The notes under the pieces: model-generated
Seen by the model: the letters and a program-made list of their open reading frames with translations, nothing else
Databases searched by the model: none
What the model was told of the DNA's origin: nothing
Source of the DNA: Actinostola sp. cb2023
Taxonomy: Eukaryota; Cnidaria; Anthozoa; Actiniaria; Actinostolidae
Reading direction: 5' to 3'
Assembly: GCA_033675265.1 (NCBI GenBank)
Contig: JAUJYZ010000532.1
Location: forward strand, 271,002 to 335,001
Length of the DNA stretch: 64,000 nucleotides
Made by a program: the position numbers and the translations under genes
Part shown: positions 43,808 through 54,257 of the stretch, in pieces
Numbering within the stretch: position 1 is the first letter of the stretch
Layout: each line of letters begins with the position of its first letter

Positions 43808-45649
43808 ATGGCGGACGACGCCACTGTAGGGACTGTAAGTACTCGTATTCAGACTCCGAGTTCATCAGGTTTTGCTTGGACAGCGTCTCTTAAAATGCTA
43901 CCAAAAATTACCATGAACGATGTGGAAGAATTTGTTGTCAGTGAAAAAGCTCCTAAAAGTGGCTTGACAAAGGGATACAAATTTTTTTTGTGAAGGATTC
44001 ATCCACGAATTCCAAGGTTTGTTACATTTTGTCGGTGACTGTTAAACGTTGCTTTCCGTTCGCTTTCCTTATAGATGCATTATTTTTATTCTCCCTCGAC
44101 ATTCCAGTTGCTACTCAACCAGATAATACAAACCAAGTTTACTTGAGATCAAAGTGTTTTAAGTCATTGAAAAAGAATGAAGATCCACATCAACTGCAGG
44201 TACATTTAAGCTACTGCAATGTAGCAGAGTAGGCTAGTTTTTAAAATGCTAAAGCTTGTTTGATCTTTGCTTGATATAGCAAGTTCTAAATGGTTCACAT
44301 ACTGTGAATAATATCAAGTTGTTTCGTATATAATTAAGGAAATTATAAATCTTCATATACCATTTATTAAAAACTGATCTTTTACCTGTTTCTAGATATG
44401 TTTATTGTCAAAAACTGGTGTTTCATCCAAAGTAATACAGCACTCATGTAGCTGCAAGGCCGGTCAGGGGATTTGTAACCACAAAACAGCCTTACTATTT
44501 CAAGCAGCTCATTACAGCTTGCTTAATTTCACTACAGTTCCTGTGATCCCTTCTAAGACCTCCCTCCCTCAACAGTGGCATAAACCAAGGACATCTGGTG
44601 TAGCACCAGAATGCATACAGGGCATGAAAATAAGAAAACCCTCACTGAAGCCTAAAACAGGCAAAAATAGATCAATTGATGGAGTACAATCCAGTCTCTA
44701 CAACCCCTTAGGTGATGATTTTCCACCCACCACTTTCATTGAGCAATTCCAGAAAGAAATGGTCCTTAATTGCACAGAAACTCAGTTTTCAAAACTGTTT
44801 AATCTTCCATCAGAAATAGCTACTACAGAATGCCAATTTGGTCCTGTGCCAAAGGGTAGTCCTTTATCCTATCAGCAAAAGGTGGTACCAGACTATTCTA
44901 ATATTACAAAGTTGCCACAGTCTGAAGATTTTCCACCCCTTCCCTTAACAATATTAAGCCTTCAAACTTACAGTAAGGTACTGACAAGAAAGGAAGCTAT
45001 ATACTTTGAAGGACACCAACTGTCACTTCAAGAGTGTCACGCAATAGAAGAGCAGACACGTGACCAATCTAAAAGTCCTTACTGGGAAAAATTGAGAAAA
45101 ACTAGAATAACCGCATCCATTTTCAAGAGAGTTGCTGCAAGGAAGAAAGATTATGAGAGCCTGATAGGGCAACTGAAAAAAAAAGTTAGACAAACTGAAG
45201 CCATGAAGTATGGTCTAGAACATGAGGGGGAAGCAGCTATCATATACAGCGATTCAAAAGCTGTCAATGTACGTAGAACTGGCTTTGTGGTTAACCCAGG
45301 GTGCCCTCAATTAGGTGCAAGCCCTGATTATATTGTTTACGATCCTGCCAACAGTGACAATGTCTTTGGATGTTTGGAAATTAAGTGTTTACAAGCCTCC
45401 TTTGTCACAGATGCCAAATGCCTTAAGACCCACAATGGCCAGCTATCCCTAAGAAAGACACATCAATATTACTACCAAATACAGGGTCAACTTGGTATAA
45501 CTGGGCTGAAATGGTGTGACTTGATGGTCCTATGCAAGGATGACTGGCACATTGAAAGAATCCACTTTAATGAGGATTTCTTTCTTTCAATGTGTTGCAA
45601 CTTAGATAAATTCTTTTTTGAATACTTTCTCCCTTTATTAGTGGTTTAG
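43808..45649 (+). pseudogene. SWIM-finger / YqaJ-like nuclease of the ISL2EU-like element (three exons)
   Basis: Exon 1 is 43808-44016 (start MADDATVGTV; donor AAG/GTTTGT), exon 2 44108-44199 (acceptor TTCCAG; donor CAG/GTACAT) and exon 3 44396-45649 (acceptor TTTCTAG). Phases fit if one T is removed from the T8 run at 43982-43989, which otherwise causes a stop at 43993. Exon 3 opens with a SWIM zinc-finger motif CSCKAGQGICNH. It then has a linker of about 190 residues and a lambda-exonuclease/YqaJ fold with TRITASIFKRV, GLEHEGEAAI (Glu), LGASPDYIV (Asp), GCLEIKC (Glu-x-Lys) and YYYQIQGQLG. The PD-(D/E)XK residues are all present. The role in transposition is unknown; the family occurs beside THAP transposases. 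Only the T8 lesion is seen. Confidence 0.88.
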
Positions 45650-46102
45650 CTTTACATGCACTCACATTGCTTCAATGTTATCAGTGAATTAAGAGTTGCA
45701 TATGTGTTATGTTTCGTAAACATTACTTATGAAACTCCATCCCAATTTAGCTTTATCCAAAATAGTATTACACGAATTCTAAGCAAATAATGCAAGAAAA
45801 TTAGAAAACATTCTTATGAAGGTACTTTTGACGTCACTGTGAAATACAGGATACAGTTCAATTTGGGATTAATTGGATTTTCTAGTGTATTTTAAGATTC
45901 AAATGAACTCTTCTGTATTTTTTTCAAATATTTCAAATTTCATTCAAATTAATCCCAAATTGCACTCGAAACCGTATTCTTACCTACCGGGTATTCTACT
46001 ATACACACTGTAGATAATATCAGTTTTTACAACACTTGTCAAATTTCTCGCATGCTGATTGGATCAGACAATGGAAAACCAATGATGTTCGATTTGTTAA
46101 AT

Positions 46103-47996
46103 TCAAAACAATGGTCCTTGGAAGTTAGTTAGAATGCAGCAAACTGTCCATAATTGGTTGACAGACGAACACAACGAAAGTGGAACATATGAATCCAAAA
46201 TGTGAAACTCTTTCACTCGTCTTATGGCTCTTTCCACATGTATTCGTAAACGTGCTATTTCCTGTGTTTTTTCTACATCTTCCTTAATAAACTGAGGCTT
46301 CTGCCGAAGAAATGGAGGGATGTTTAAGGTACATTGCTTTGGAGTAAGAAGGTCTTCAATAGTGAATCCTTTGTCTGCCATTACACCATCCTTTGGCTCC
46401 AACAGCTCTACCAAACCTGATCTTCGGGTGATTTCTTTATCACTGATAGAACCAGTGTATAAAGCAGAAATAAATGAAACTGCTCCCAGTGGAGTTATCC
46501 CAATTAAACCCTTTCAAGTGGTTGCACTTTTATAGCTTGAATAGCACTCTGAGTGAAGGACTAATGATGATGGTGTCTGTACTTTCATTTCTGTGCAGTC
46601 AATAATAACCCTTACAGTTGGGTAAACATCTTGGAAACATTTGGGCATTGTCTTATTGACTTGTTCTCTACTAGGCCAAATGGGTAGGGATCCCAACAGT
46701 ACATACAAGAAATTAATCCAAGTCAGAAATGTCCTGCTCACTGTGGCAACAGAAATTTTGAACCTTTCTGCCAAGTCTTGTTCAAAAAGACCAAGCTTAA
46801 TTTTGCAAAGAACAAGAAAAAGTTGATCTTCAAGACAAAGGCTCTGTTTTTTCAAGATAGTCACTTCCTCAGTCTTAGGCTTTTGCCTTCCTCTAGCTCT
46901 TTGAACTTGTGCCCATGTTTTCATTTTTGCTGCAGTTGGCTTGACCAGTGAAATAAAGTTTCCAAGGATGGTCCAGGACTTAAATCCAGTGTAAAAATTA
47001 ATCATGTCATCATTATACATATACCTTGCTAGTCCAAACTTATACAAAAATATAATTTCCTGAAGCTCATGCTTTAATCTGTCAATCTCTTCCCTGGCTG
47101 CCACAAGTTGATCATTTATATATTTTCCTCACAAACAAATCGAAGGCAATAGTCATGTTCCTGTAATGGTGGGTCAGTGAAAATTTGTTGCTCTGAATTT
47201 GATTCCTTAGGGGATTGGTGTGCACCTTCATCTTTGTCTGAGCATCGTCTTCTTTTGGAGGGAGAAGGCCGAGTAACTGTTTTCTGAGTCCAGCAGAAAT
47301 TTGTTGGAACAGCAGATGATAACAGCACGTTTCTACCAGTTAAAGTCTTCTTAAAGTCACTGAAGTTAAAATGAGCTGAGCAGACTTTAGTGTGTTGCAT
47401 TATCTGAAACATAGCAAAAAATGAAAAGATAAACAAACAATGATCAAGATTCCATAACAGGTATTAAAAAGCATAAACCTTGGACATTAATAAAATGTTT
47501 TCATTATTATTGGGTAACTTAAGTATGGACAATAGACTAGTAGTATAGTAGTGTAGTATGGTAGCATAGTATAGTGCAATTACAATATCACTAAGAAAGT
47601 AAATGCAAACATTTTTCCCCCTTGTTTGACAGTCTGATCGGGTTGGGATGACAATAGATGTCATTTCTTTGAAACGATAATCAAATACAATAACTTCTAG
47701 AGCCATATATTGTATAATTATAAAGCGAAAAATGGTCCCTTGTTGTTTTTTTTTTTGGTTATTTAAAAACAACAGTCGGTTGACTTTGGCGAAATTATCG
47801 TCGGAACATTACAGTTACAATTAAAGCAAATTATTTTGCTTCTACATACCTTGAAAGAGTCTCCAGGGTCTCTACGAATCTTAATGATCCATTCAGAACG
47901 CCTTTTCGTTTCAGTTGGAAAGCTGTGAAACGATATTTCTGCATTTTTTCGAGAATCATTTGTGCACAACGGCACACAGCAATGATAAGCCGCCAT
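46103..47996 (-). pseudogene. THAP-domain DDE_Tnp_4 transposase of the ISL2EU-like element
   Basis: Exon 1 (47996-47850) encodes MAAYHCCVPLCTNDSRK, the first zinc ligands of a THAP finger, and ends at a GTATGT donor. Exon 2 begins at 47403 after TTTCAG and gives TKVCSAHF (C-x2-H) and AVPTNF, completing the C2CH finger. A frame change at about 47116-47125 separates this from the catalytic part. That part has a coiled-coil start REEIDRLKHEL, a helix-turn-helix-like LAERFKISVATVSRTF, VIIDCTEMKV (first Asp), MADKGF (second Asp) and HVERAIRRVKEF (Glu). A TGA at 46514-46516 interrupts the segment after YKSATT, with KGLIGITPLG continuing in the same frame. The product would bind the TIRs and cut DNA in the nucleus. 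Two lesions make this copy inactive. Confidence 0.9.
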
Positions 47997-48329
47997 CTTG
48001 GATTAGTCATGCGTTAATAGCCTCGTTTTCATGTTAACATGGCTGCCACGTGAGAAAGGCCTATTGAGTTTTATGGTGTTATTCATTTTTATATTTCTTA
48101 TGAAATCAAGTGCGTGCTGCTACATAGCCATACCCGTGTCTGTGTAGTGCGCATTTATGAAATGGAGATCGGTATCGCCGCAAAAATGTTCCCGGCGGCA
48201 AAAATGATACCCACCGCAAAAGTCGCAAAAATGATACCCATGCAATTCGCCGCAAAAATGAGCCGGAGAAATATTAGTCATTTTTTAGCAGTACATGCAT
48301 GCATACTTTACTAAAAAGTACCTTACCAT

Positions 48330-49645
48330 TTTAAATGAAGCCCATTTCAAATGAATCTCATTTCCCATTTCAAATGAATCTCATTTCCCATCCATTTCAA
48401 ATGAATCTCATTTCCCATTTCAAATGAATCTCATTTCCCATCCATTTCAAATGAATCTCATTTCCCATCCACTTCAAATGAATTTCATTTCCCATTTCAA
48501 ATGAATCTCATTTCCCATCCATTTCAAATGAATTTATTTTCCCATCCATTTCAAATAAATTTCATTTCCCATTTCAAATTAATCTCATTTCCCATCCACT
48601 TCAAATGAATTTCATTTCCCATTTCAAATGAATCTCATTTCCCATCCATTTCAAATGAATTTATTTTCCCATCCATTTCAAATGAATTTCATTTCCCATT
48701 TCAAATTAATCTCATTTCCCATTTCAAATGATTCTCATTTCCCCGTTCAAATGAATCTCATTTCCCATTTCAAATGAATCTCATTTCCCATCCATTTCAA
48801 ATGAATCTCATTTCCCATTTCAAATGAATCTCATTTCCCATCCATTTCAAATGAATCTCATTTCTCATCCACTTCAAATGAATTTCATTTCCCATTTCAA
48901 ATGAATCTCATTTCCCATCCATTTCAAATGAATTTATTTTCCCATCCATTTCAAATAAATTTCATTTCCCATTTCAAATTAATCTCATTTCCCATTTCAA
49001 ATGATTCTCATTTCCCCGTTCAAATGAATCTCATTTCCCACCCATTTCAAATGATTCTCATTTCCTATTGCAAATTAGTCTCATTTCCCATTTCAAATGA
49101 ATCTCAATTCACATTTCAAATGATTGTCACATCCCATTTCGAATGAATCTCATTTCCCATCCATTTCAAATGAATCTCATTTCCCATTTCAAATGAATCT
49201 CAGTTCCCATTTCAAATGACTATCACATCAGCATTTCAAATAAATCTCATTTCCCATCCATTTCAAATGAATCTCATTTCCTATTTCAAATGAATCTCAT
49301 TTCCTATTTCAAGTGAATCTCATTTCCCATTTCAAATGACTTTCACAACAGCATTTCAAATGAATCTCATTTCCCATCCATTTCAAATGAGTATCATTTC
49401 CAATTTCAAATGAATCTCATTTGCCATTTCAAATGACTTTCACATCAGCATTTCAAATGAATCTCATTTCCCATCCATTTCAAATGAATCTCAATTCCTA
49501 TTTCAAATGAATCTCATTTCCTATTTCAAGTGAATCTCATTTCCCATTTCAACTGACTTTCACAACAGCATTTCAAATGAATCTCATTTCCCATCCATTT
49601 CAAATGAGTATCATTTCCCATTTCAAATGAATCTCATTTCAATTC
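48330..49645. repeat. TTTCAAATGAATCTCATTTCC satellite, 23/27-bp units
   Basis: About 1.3 kb of units of the type CATTTCCCATTTCAAATGAA/TCT (23 bases), mixed with a 4-base longer form that contains CATCC (27 bases). Diverged units with CACATCAGC and CACAACAGC lie toward the right. A larger block (about 48345-48545 and 48605-48665) is repeated with the same order of variants, so there is higher-order structure. It is inside E1. Confidence 0.95.
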
Positions 49646-49980
49646 ATACAATTCATGTATGTTAGAATTAATTTATTAGAAAATTCAATATATAAATATT
49701 GTAAATTTAAGAGTTATCAGGAGTTATCCGACTTATTCAGAACAATATCGTAAAATGTCCTGTATCAATACTGAACAATGCTGAAAGACGAAATAAATTT
49801 GGAACATTAGCTAGTTCTACCTATCTTGGTTATACCATCATTTTTCTAGCACTCGTTTTTAAATTAAAATTGAATTGGGTAATATAGGCGAACACTGAAT
49901 GCCAATGTTTTGTTTGTCTGACTTTGTATCTTTCTCTAAAACTTTCATAGTTAGTTTTCATTGATAAAGAAAAAGAGTTA
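49646..49980. other. E1 interior, no gene
   Basis: AT-rich sequence without recognisable features. Confidence 0.5.
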
Positions 49981-51213
49981 TTACTCGGGCTTCCTGTAGG
50001 AACGCCCGAGTTAAAGTTTCCTACTTCTTTTTTTTTGGTATGTCACAAATCGCCGAGTTCACGCATGCGCTTCATGCACGCTCGAAGCACATGGAAACAG
50101 AAGAGAGTACAACCAAGTAGGGTGCAACGGGTGCAACGAAGGTACTTTTGAAGAGTGCAGTTATGTTGTCGCAAAGACTGAACTCTCTTCTTTACTGCTG
50201 TATACGCTCATCGCACATACAAATGCACACGCCGTTCACGGTCAACTAAAAAAATAGAGAGCGTTTTCGAGACGGGTCGATTCGCCGCGAACTCGCAGAG
50301 ATTGCCAAAAGAAACAATATCTATGAGACACAAATGAACACAAATATGAACAAAGTGAACTTAACTATTGACTCCTCAGAGAACTGCATAGCTATGCACT
50401 GCGAATATCATAATGTGAAGTCTGCTGATGTTCTAAAGTTTGATGACATCAAAATGTCACTTGAAGTTGAAGAACGCCATTTTGAATGCTTGGATCGATT
50501 GTTTTAATAACTATCATATTATTCATATTATTCTGTACTAAACTTAACTAAACTTAACTATATTACAACAGCGATAAATTTAGTATTTCCAGCAATAAGT
50601 GTGGTATTTCTAAATGTAAGCTTAATCTACTGGTACTTAGATGAGACAGAAGACGTGTCAAGCAATGAATCGACTGAATGTCAACTTAACGATTTACTTA
50701 ATCTTTATAGTAGTTCAATTACCTGTATACTAGTTCAATTACGTGATAACAACTTGTGTACTGAATTGAATCCAATAAACGAGTTCAGATCTCGACGTGC
50801 ATTGTTTATTAGTGATGATCGAAGGAGATGTCGAACACTCATCGTGATCGAGAGCCAAGCAGGATACGGCCTTGAAATAATTAACACGTGTTTTTCAGAA
50901 GAGTAGAAAATTAAGGCGAAGTGTCAGACTTATGGTTCGTAGATCTGCACCAGCATCGTCTCAAATTCATTATTGATTATTTTGTGAAGAACGTGCACAA
51001 TTGTCGACAATATTTATACTCAGACATGAAATGTACAAGAGACAACATTACAACAAAGGATTTTGCAATTTATTTTACAGACCAACCAATAAATACAGTT
51101 TTATTATGAAAATACAGTATGGCAGATGTTGAAATCAAAGAGCATATAGATTTGCTTTCAATTTCTATTCATGATCGTCATACTGTTATCAGGAAATGCA
51201 GAAGCCCGAGTAA
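49981..51213. mobile_element. Hairpin-tipped element (TTACTCGGGC family) inside E1
   Basis: The left tip TTACTCGGGCTTCCTGTAGG folds on itself (ACTCGGGCTTCC with GGAACGCCCGAGT). The right tip is GAAGCCCGAGTAA. The interior carries open frames at 50601-50906 and 50921-51109 without stop for 101 and 62 residues, with no domain that I recognise. It is related in its tips to 15533-17213. No clear target duplication. Confidence 0.6.
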
Positions 51214-51417
51214 ACGCTAAAGTGCGTCTTGTTATTATATCTTTCGAGGTCGGGAATCTAATTCAAACGATCAGGTAGTGAATTCTAAAATAAAACAACC
51301 AATAAACAACCCGGCTCACAGCCAAACCAGACAATGAAATTGACTAATTAGAAACATTTGTTCCTAGAATCGCTTGTGTCATTGCGAATTTATGTGATAG
51401 TTAGTCTAACTGAAAAT

Positions 51418-51712
51418 ATGGAAGATGTTTGCTGTTCGTTCACATCGTTGGTTGGAGATAGCTGTTGGCATGATCGGAAAGACATAAAAGACCGAAAAGA
51501 CACTTGTATAGTTCCTCTTTTATCGTGTTTACCTCTTCATGTTTCCGAAAATGAAGTCGAGTTCACTTTGTGTTGCGCTGGTATATTTTCAAATCCTGCA
51601 AACATAGATACTTGGTCAATTTGTCCACACCATCGCTCAAAGCTATAGGACTAGGTTGGAGCAGAGGGGTCAAATACAAGATGCAGGGTTCCCGTGTCGA
51701 ACTCTGAATAAA
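51418..51712 (+). pseudogene. Decayed Cys-rich protein fragment in E1
   Basis: From an ATG at 51418 the frame reads MEDVCCSFTSLVGDSC, then FTLCCAGIFSNPAN and WSICPHHRSKL, and stops at 51646-51648. A frame change near 51640 continues with IGLGWSRG. The CC…CPxHR…LGxGW pattern looks like a zinc-binding N-terminal segment, and I have the impression that such segments occur in invertebrate transposon proteins. This cannot be confirmed here. Its position next to the right TIR suggests that it is a remnant of E1's own protein. Confidence 0.4.
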
Positions 51713-52421
51713 TTATGCAAATCGCTTGATCTCGCCGACGGGTAATTTAGGTGAATTTGTCGAAACTTTGAAGCTCTGAAACATCACGCAAAAGAATTTA
51801 CCCAAACAAATTTTAAAGGATCCTAACAGCACATCATTTCAACTTTACAATACCTTGTTTTGGGATAATAATTTTGCGTAGCACGTGGAAAAAATATTTT
51901 TTTGTTTTTACCCTACTTTTATTGTAGTAAAATATATACTTCGGAAATAAATTTAGAAAAATACGAAATATTCCATAAAAATCGCTAAAACTCCACCAAG
52001 TAAAAGTTAAGATATCACTCAGTCACAGGTAGTTACATTAGTTCGCTAGATTATATAGTTTTGACGTGAGACGCTCTTAAAGTTGACATAATTTATCGGC
52101 CGGCAAAGGGTCAACTTGAGGCGAAAACTATTTTTGTCATTTTTCTCGAAAACAAAGCCATATTTCGCCAAACAAACTATACAGTGGTTTGTTTTACATT
52201 AAGGCCTACCTAAGTCTAAAATATGAGCGAAATCGATTTTTTGACTTGTGCCACCAGATGTCTGATTTTTGCTGACAGGTACTCTTAATCTTTTTAAAAG
52301 GAGGAAGCGCCCATCACATAACGTGGTTTTCACTGAGGTCCTCAAAATAATATACAATAGAAATGAAAATAAAATAATTATAAAATACAATGTAAAAATG
52401 GATTAATATAAAACAATAAAA

Positions 52422-52954
52422 CTGCTGCTCCTTTACCTAAAGCGCCTGTTACTTTGCTTGCTGCCTGACCACATCCTGCTCCAATTCCTCCACCAATCGC
52501 CCCCACGACAGCCCCTTTGCCAAAATCTTCCCAGGTGGCTTCTTTACCGTCTGCTACCTTAGCTATGTAGTTAGAAGTACCTTGGGCAACTGCGCCTCCA
52601 ACTGCCTCGCTGGCAACAACTGCCGCTACTTGCTTGGCAGCACTGGCACCAACGGAAGCCATACCTCCAACAACTGTAAACGGCGCTGCAATGGCACCAC
52701 TTGCTGCTCCAATGCCATTAGCAATCCCCCATTTGGAATAGCTAAAGTCATTCTTGTCGCTGACAATTTGTTCAATTGTGAAACTAGACATCCCAGTATT
52801 TAACAGAATGCCACCAGTATTTAACAGCGACAATACCAATTGGACCCGTAAACATCAGAGCAACGCCAGATGCAACTGTCGCAGCAGATGATAAATATCC
52901 AACCGCAAGTCCAACTACCCTTTGAGTTGAAGTTTTGCTTTCTTTGTTAGCCAT
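52422..52954 (-). pseudogene. OTU-like family protein, copy 2, 5' half (hydrophobic N-terminal part)
   Basis: The start MANKESKTSTQRVVGLAVGY leads into a hydrophobic stretch (…ATVASGVALMFTGPIGIV). After a one-base frame change near 52825-52845 the reading continues as a Gly/Ala-rich, membrane-seeking segment with GIANGIGAASGAIAAPFTVV, GGMASVGASAAKQVAAVVAS and GKGAVVGAIGGGIGAGCGQA. The GxxxG-type spacing resembles glycine zippers of membrane-inserting helices. It ends at GALGKGAA, where copy 3 continues directly into the helical middle domain; here E1 and flanking sequence intervene until 35546. GT..AG termini exist at the boundaries (GTTTTATT … TTATTAG), but that join would be one base short of the frame used in copy 3. 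Confidence 0.7.
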
Positions 52955-53819
52955 ATTTTGAGTAAAGATTGAAGTATTAAAGATCTTTGCTCAGAGAGCA
53001 ACGCTTTTTCTGAGAATCAAGGTTCTGAGAATCATGCTCGTGCTTGGGCGAGCGGGTATCACGTGAACGTGTTTACGTGTTTACATGTTTCCCCGGCAAC
53101 AGCTCTCAGCGGGCAACAAGACGGGGATTTCGCTGACGTCATAAATAAAACCAGATGTCGGGGTTCGGATTACTAAAGGTCATCAGAAACAAATACAGAC
53201 AATAACAGAGCTTCGGAGAGCTTATAACAGATACGGAAAATACAAATATTACCCAAAATACTGACTCTACGTGACCTGTTGCCCGTGCCTTGATTGACCT
53301 TGATAAGTCTAAATATTTACAGCGAGTGTTTTTCTACTGTTGCCGTTCCGTCACTTTTTAGAGTAGGCAAATGCAATTTAACCCATACATATGGAAAGGA
53401 AGAGAGAGCAGTGGCTGTATGTGTAGGGTACTGTATGTGAGGATTAAAAAAAAGGATGATTTTAATGAGCGGCATGCAATCCAATCCATACATATTGAAA
53501 AAAGGAGAAGAGGGAAGAAGAAAGTAAATATAAATATAAAAAAAATTAAATTAAATAAAAATAAAAGAATAAAGAATAAAAAAATAAAGATTTTTTAAAT
53601 TAATAAAAATTAATTAAAAAAAATAATTAATAAAAAAATATATATATCAATAACAAATATCAATAAAAAATAATAATAATAAATAATGGTAATTGAACTG
53701 AGTGGAGTGCAATTTGGTCTGAAATCAAACGCGCGATTAATACAAAATTTCCGAAAGTAAATAAACAAAAAATAACAATAGCCAATGAGATAAACGTACT
53801 CAACCGTCAATGTCAATCG
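52955..53819. other. Upstream of the copy 2 gene, AT-rich tract
   Basis: No clear TATA box is seen immediately upstream of 52954 on the minus strand. 53490-53690 is an A-plus-T-rich low-complexity tract of AAATAAAATAAT-type words. Confidence 0.5.
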
Positions 53820-53868
53820 GCATAAATCACCTCAGTGTGAGGAAATAATGTTCAGAGGTGATTTATGC
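53820..53868. repeat. 13-bp-arm hairpin
   Basis: GCATAAATCACCT is exactly inverted as AGGTGATTTATGC after a 23-base loop that contains a second short stem CTCAGTGTGAG. Confidence 0.8.
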
Positions 53869-53948
53869 TTTTGAAATTATTAAAATTCCATGTATGCAAA
53901 ACGAATATAGAATGAAACACGTGACAATTAACGTTTTTTAAAACAATT

Positions 53949-54014
53949 GGACTACTTACAGACGATGACATACATTAATGACATTGACTGTATGTCATCG
54001 TCTGTAAGTAGTCC
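53949..54014. repeat. Perfect 26-bp-arm hairpin
   Basis: GGACTACTTACAGACGATGA continues CATACA and is inverted at 53989-54014 around a 14-base centre. A third copy of the arm (TGTATGTCATCGTCTGTAAG) with the same outer AATTTTxGGATAGT lies at 58709-58745. The hairpin is therefore the end structure of a mobile family. Confidence 0.85.
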
Positions 54015-54026
54015 AATTTTGGGATA

Positions 54027-54257
54027 GTGCTTACCATTTAGCCGTCAATACCGCAAATCCCGGTTGGAAAAACAAATGGCATGTGTCATTCCGATCGGAA
54101 AGTTCTGGAAAACTCGGTCTAGCGATTGAGGTAATCTACTTTTCCCGCTCTTTTCGGTTCTTCCGTAGACGCGTGTACCATGGAATTTCCCGGGACTTTC
54201 CGAGCGTTTTTTTTTTTCAACCGGAATTTCCGGTTTTTCCGGGTAAATGGTAAGCAC
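54027..54257. mobile_element. MITE with GTGCTTACCATTTACCCGGA ends
   Basis: GTGCTTACCATTTAGCCG at the left and GTGCTTACCATTTACCCGGA (inverted) at the right are imperfect terminal repeats. Inner ACCGGAAATTCCGGTT words are self-complementary. Part of the same element is inside E3 at 38136-38250 (CCGATCGGAAAGTT, GAAAACTCGG shared). Confidence 0.75.

Larger units (their letters stand above)
43742..48062. mobile_element. E6: ISL2EU-like DNA transposon, two convergent genes, decayed
   Basis: The 75-base terminal repeats (43742-43816 and 47988-48062) start AGGCCTTTCTCACGTG and end at CCAAGATGGCGG, with only two mismatches. AT flanks both ends (43740-43741, 48063-48064). The plus-strand gene encodes a SWIM/YqaJ nuclease and the minus-strand gene a THAP-domain DDE transposase. 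That pair is the known content of the ISL2EU group. Both start codons lie 66 bases from their respective tips, within the TIRs. The convergent 3' ends leave about 450 bases (45650-46102) that hold a small inverted repeat (AATTTGGGATTAATT and its complement). Each gene has inactivating changes, so the copy is not autonomous. Confidence 0.92.
35583..52284. mobile_element. E1: DNA transposon with ~600-bp TIRs, TTA target duplication, host of nested elements
   Basis: The left tip GAGTACCTGTCAGTAAAAAT (35583) is matched inverted at 52284 (GAGTACCTGTCAGCAAAAAT), and TTA flanks both sides (35580-35582, 52285-52287). The inverted match continues through TTAGACTTAGGTAGGCCTTA and ACGTGCTACGCAAAATTATT, then past two insertions to ATCAAGCGATTTGCATA (about 43298, paired with 51713). 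The native TIR is thus about 570-615 bases long. A 3-base TTA duplication is typical of PIF/Harbinger. Removing E2, E5 and the ISL2EU-like element leaves about 5.3 kb, with a satellite and a decayed Cys-rich frame (51418-51712) but no transposase that I recognise. Confidence 0.9.

Noticed and set aside
51358..51417. Start of the Cys-rich fragment at 51358
   Set aside because: The first 20 residues (MFLESLVSLRIY...) look like random upstream sequence; MEDVCC at 51418 is the more sensible start.
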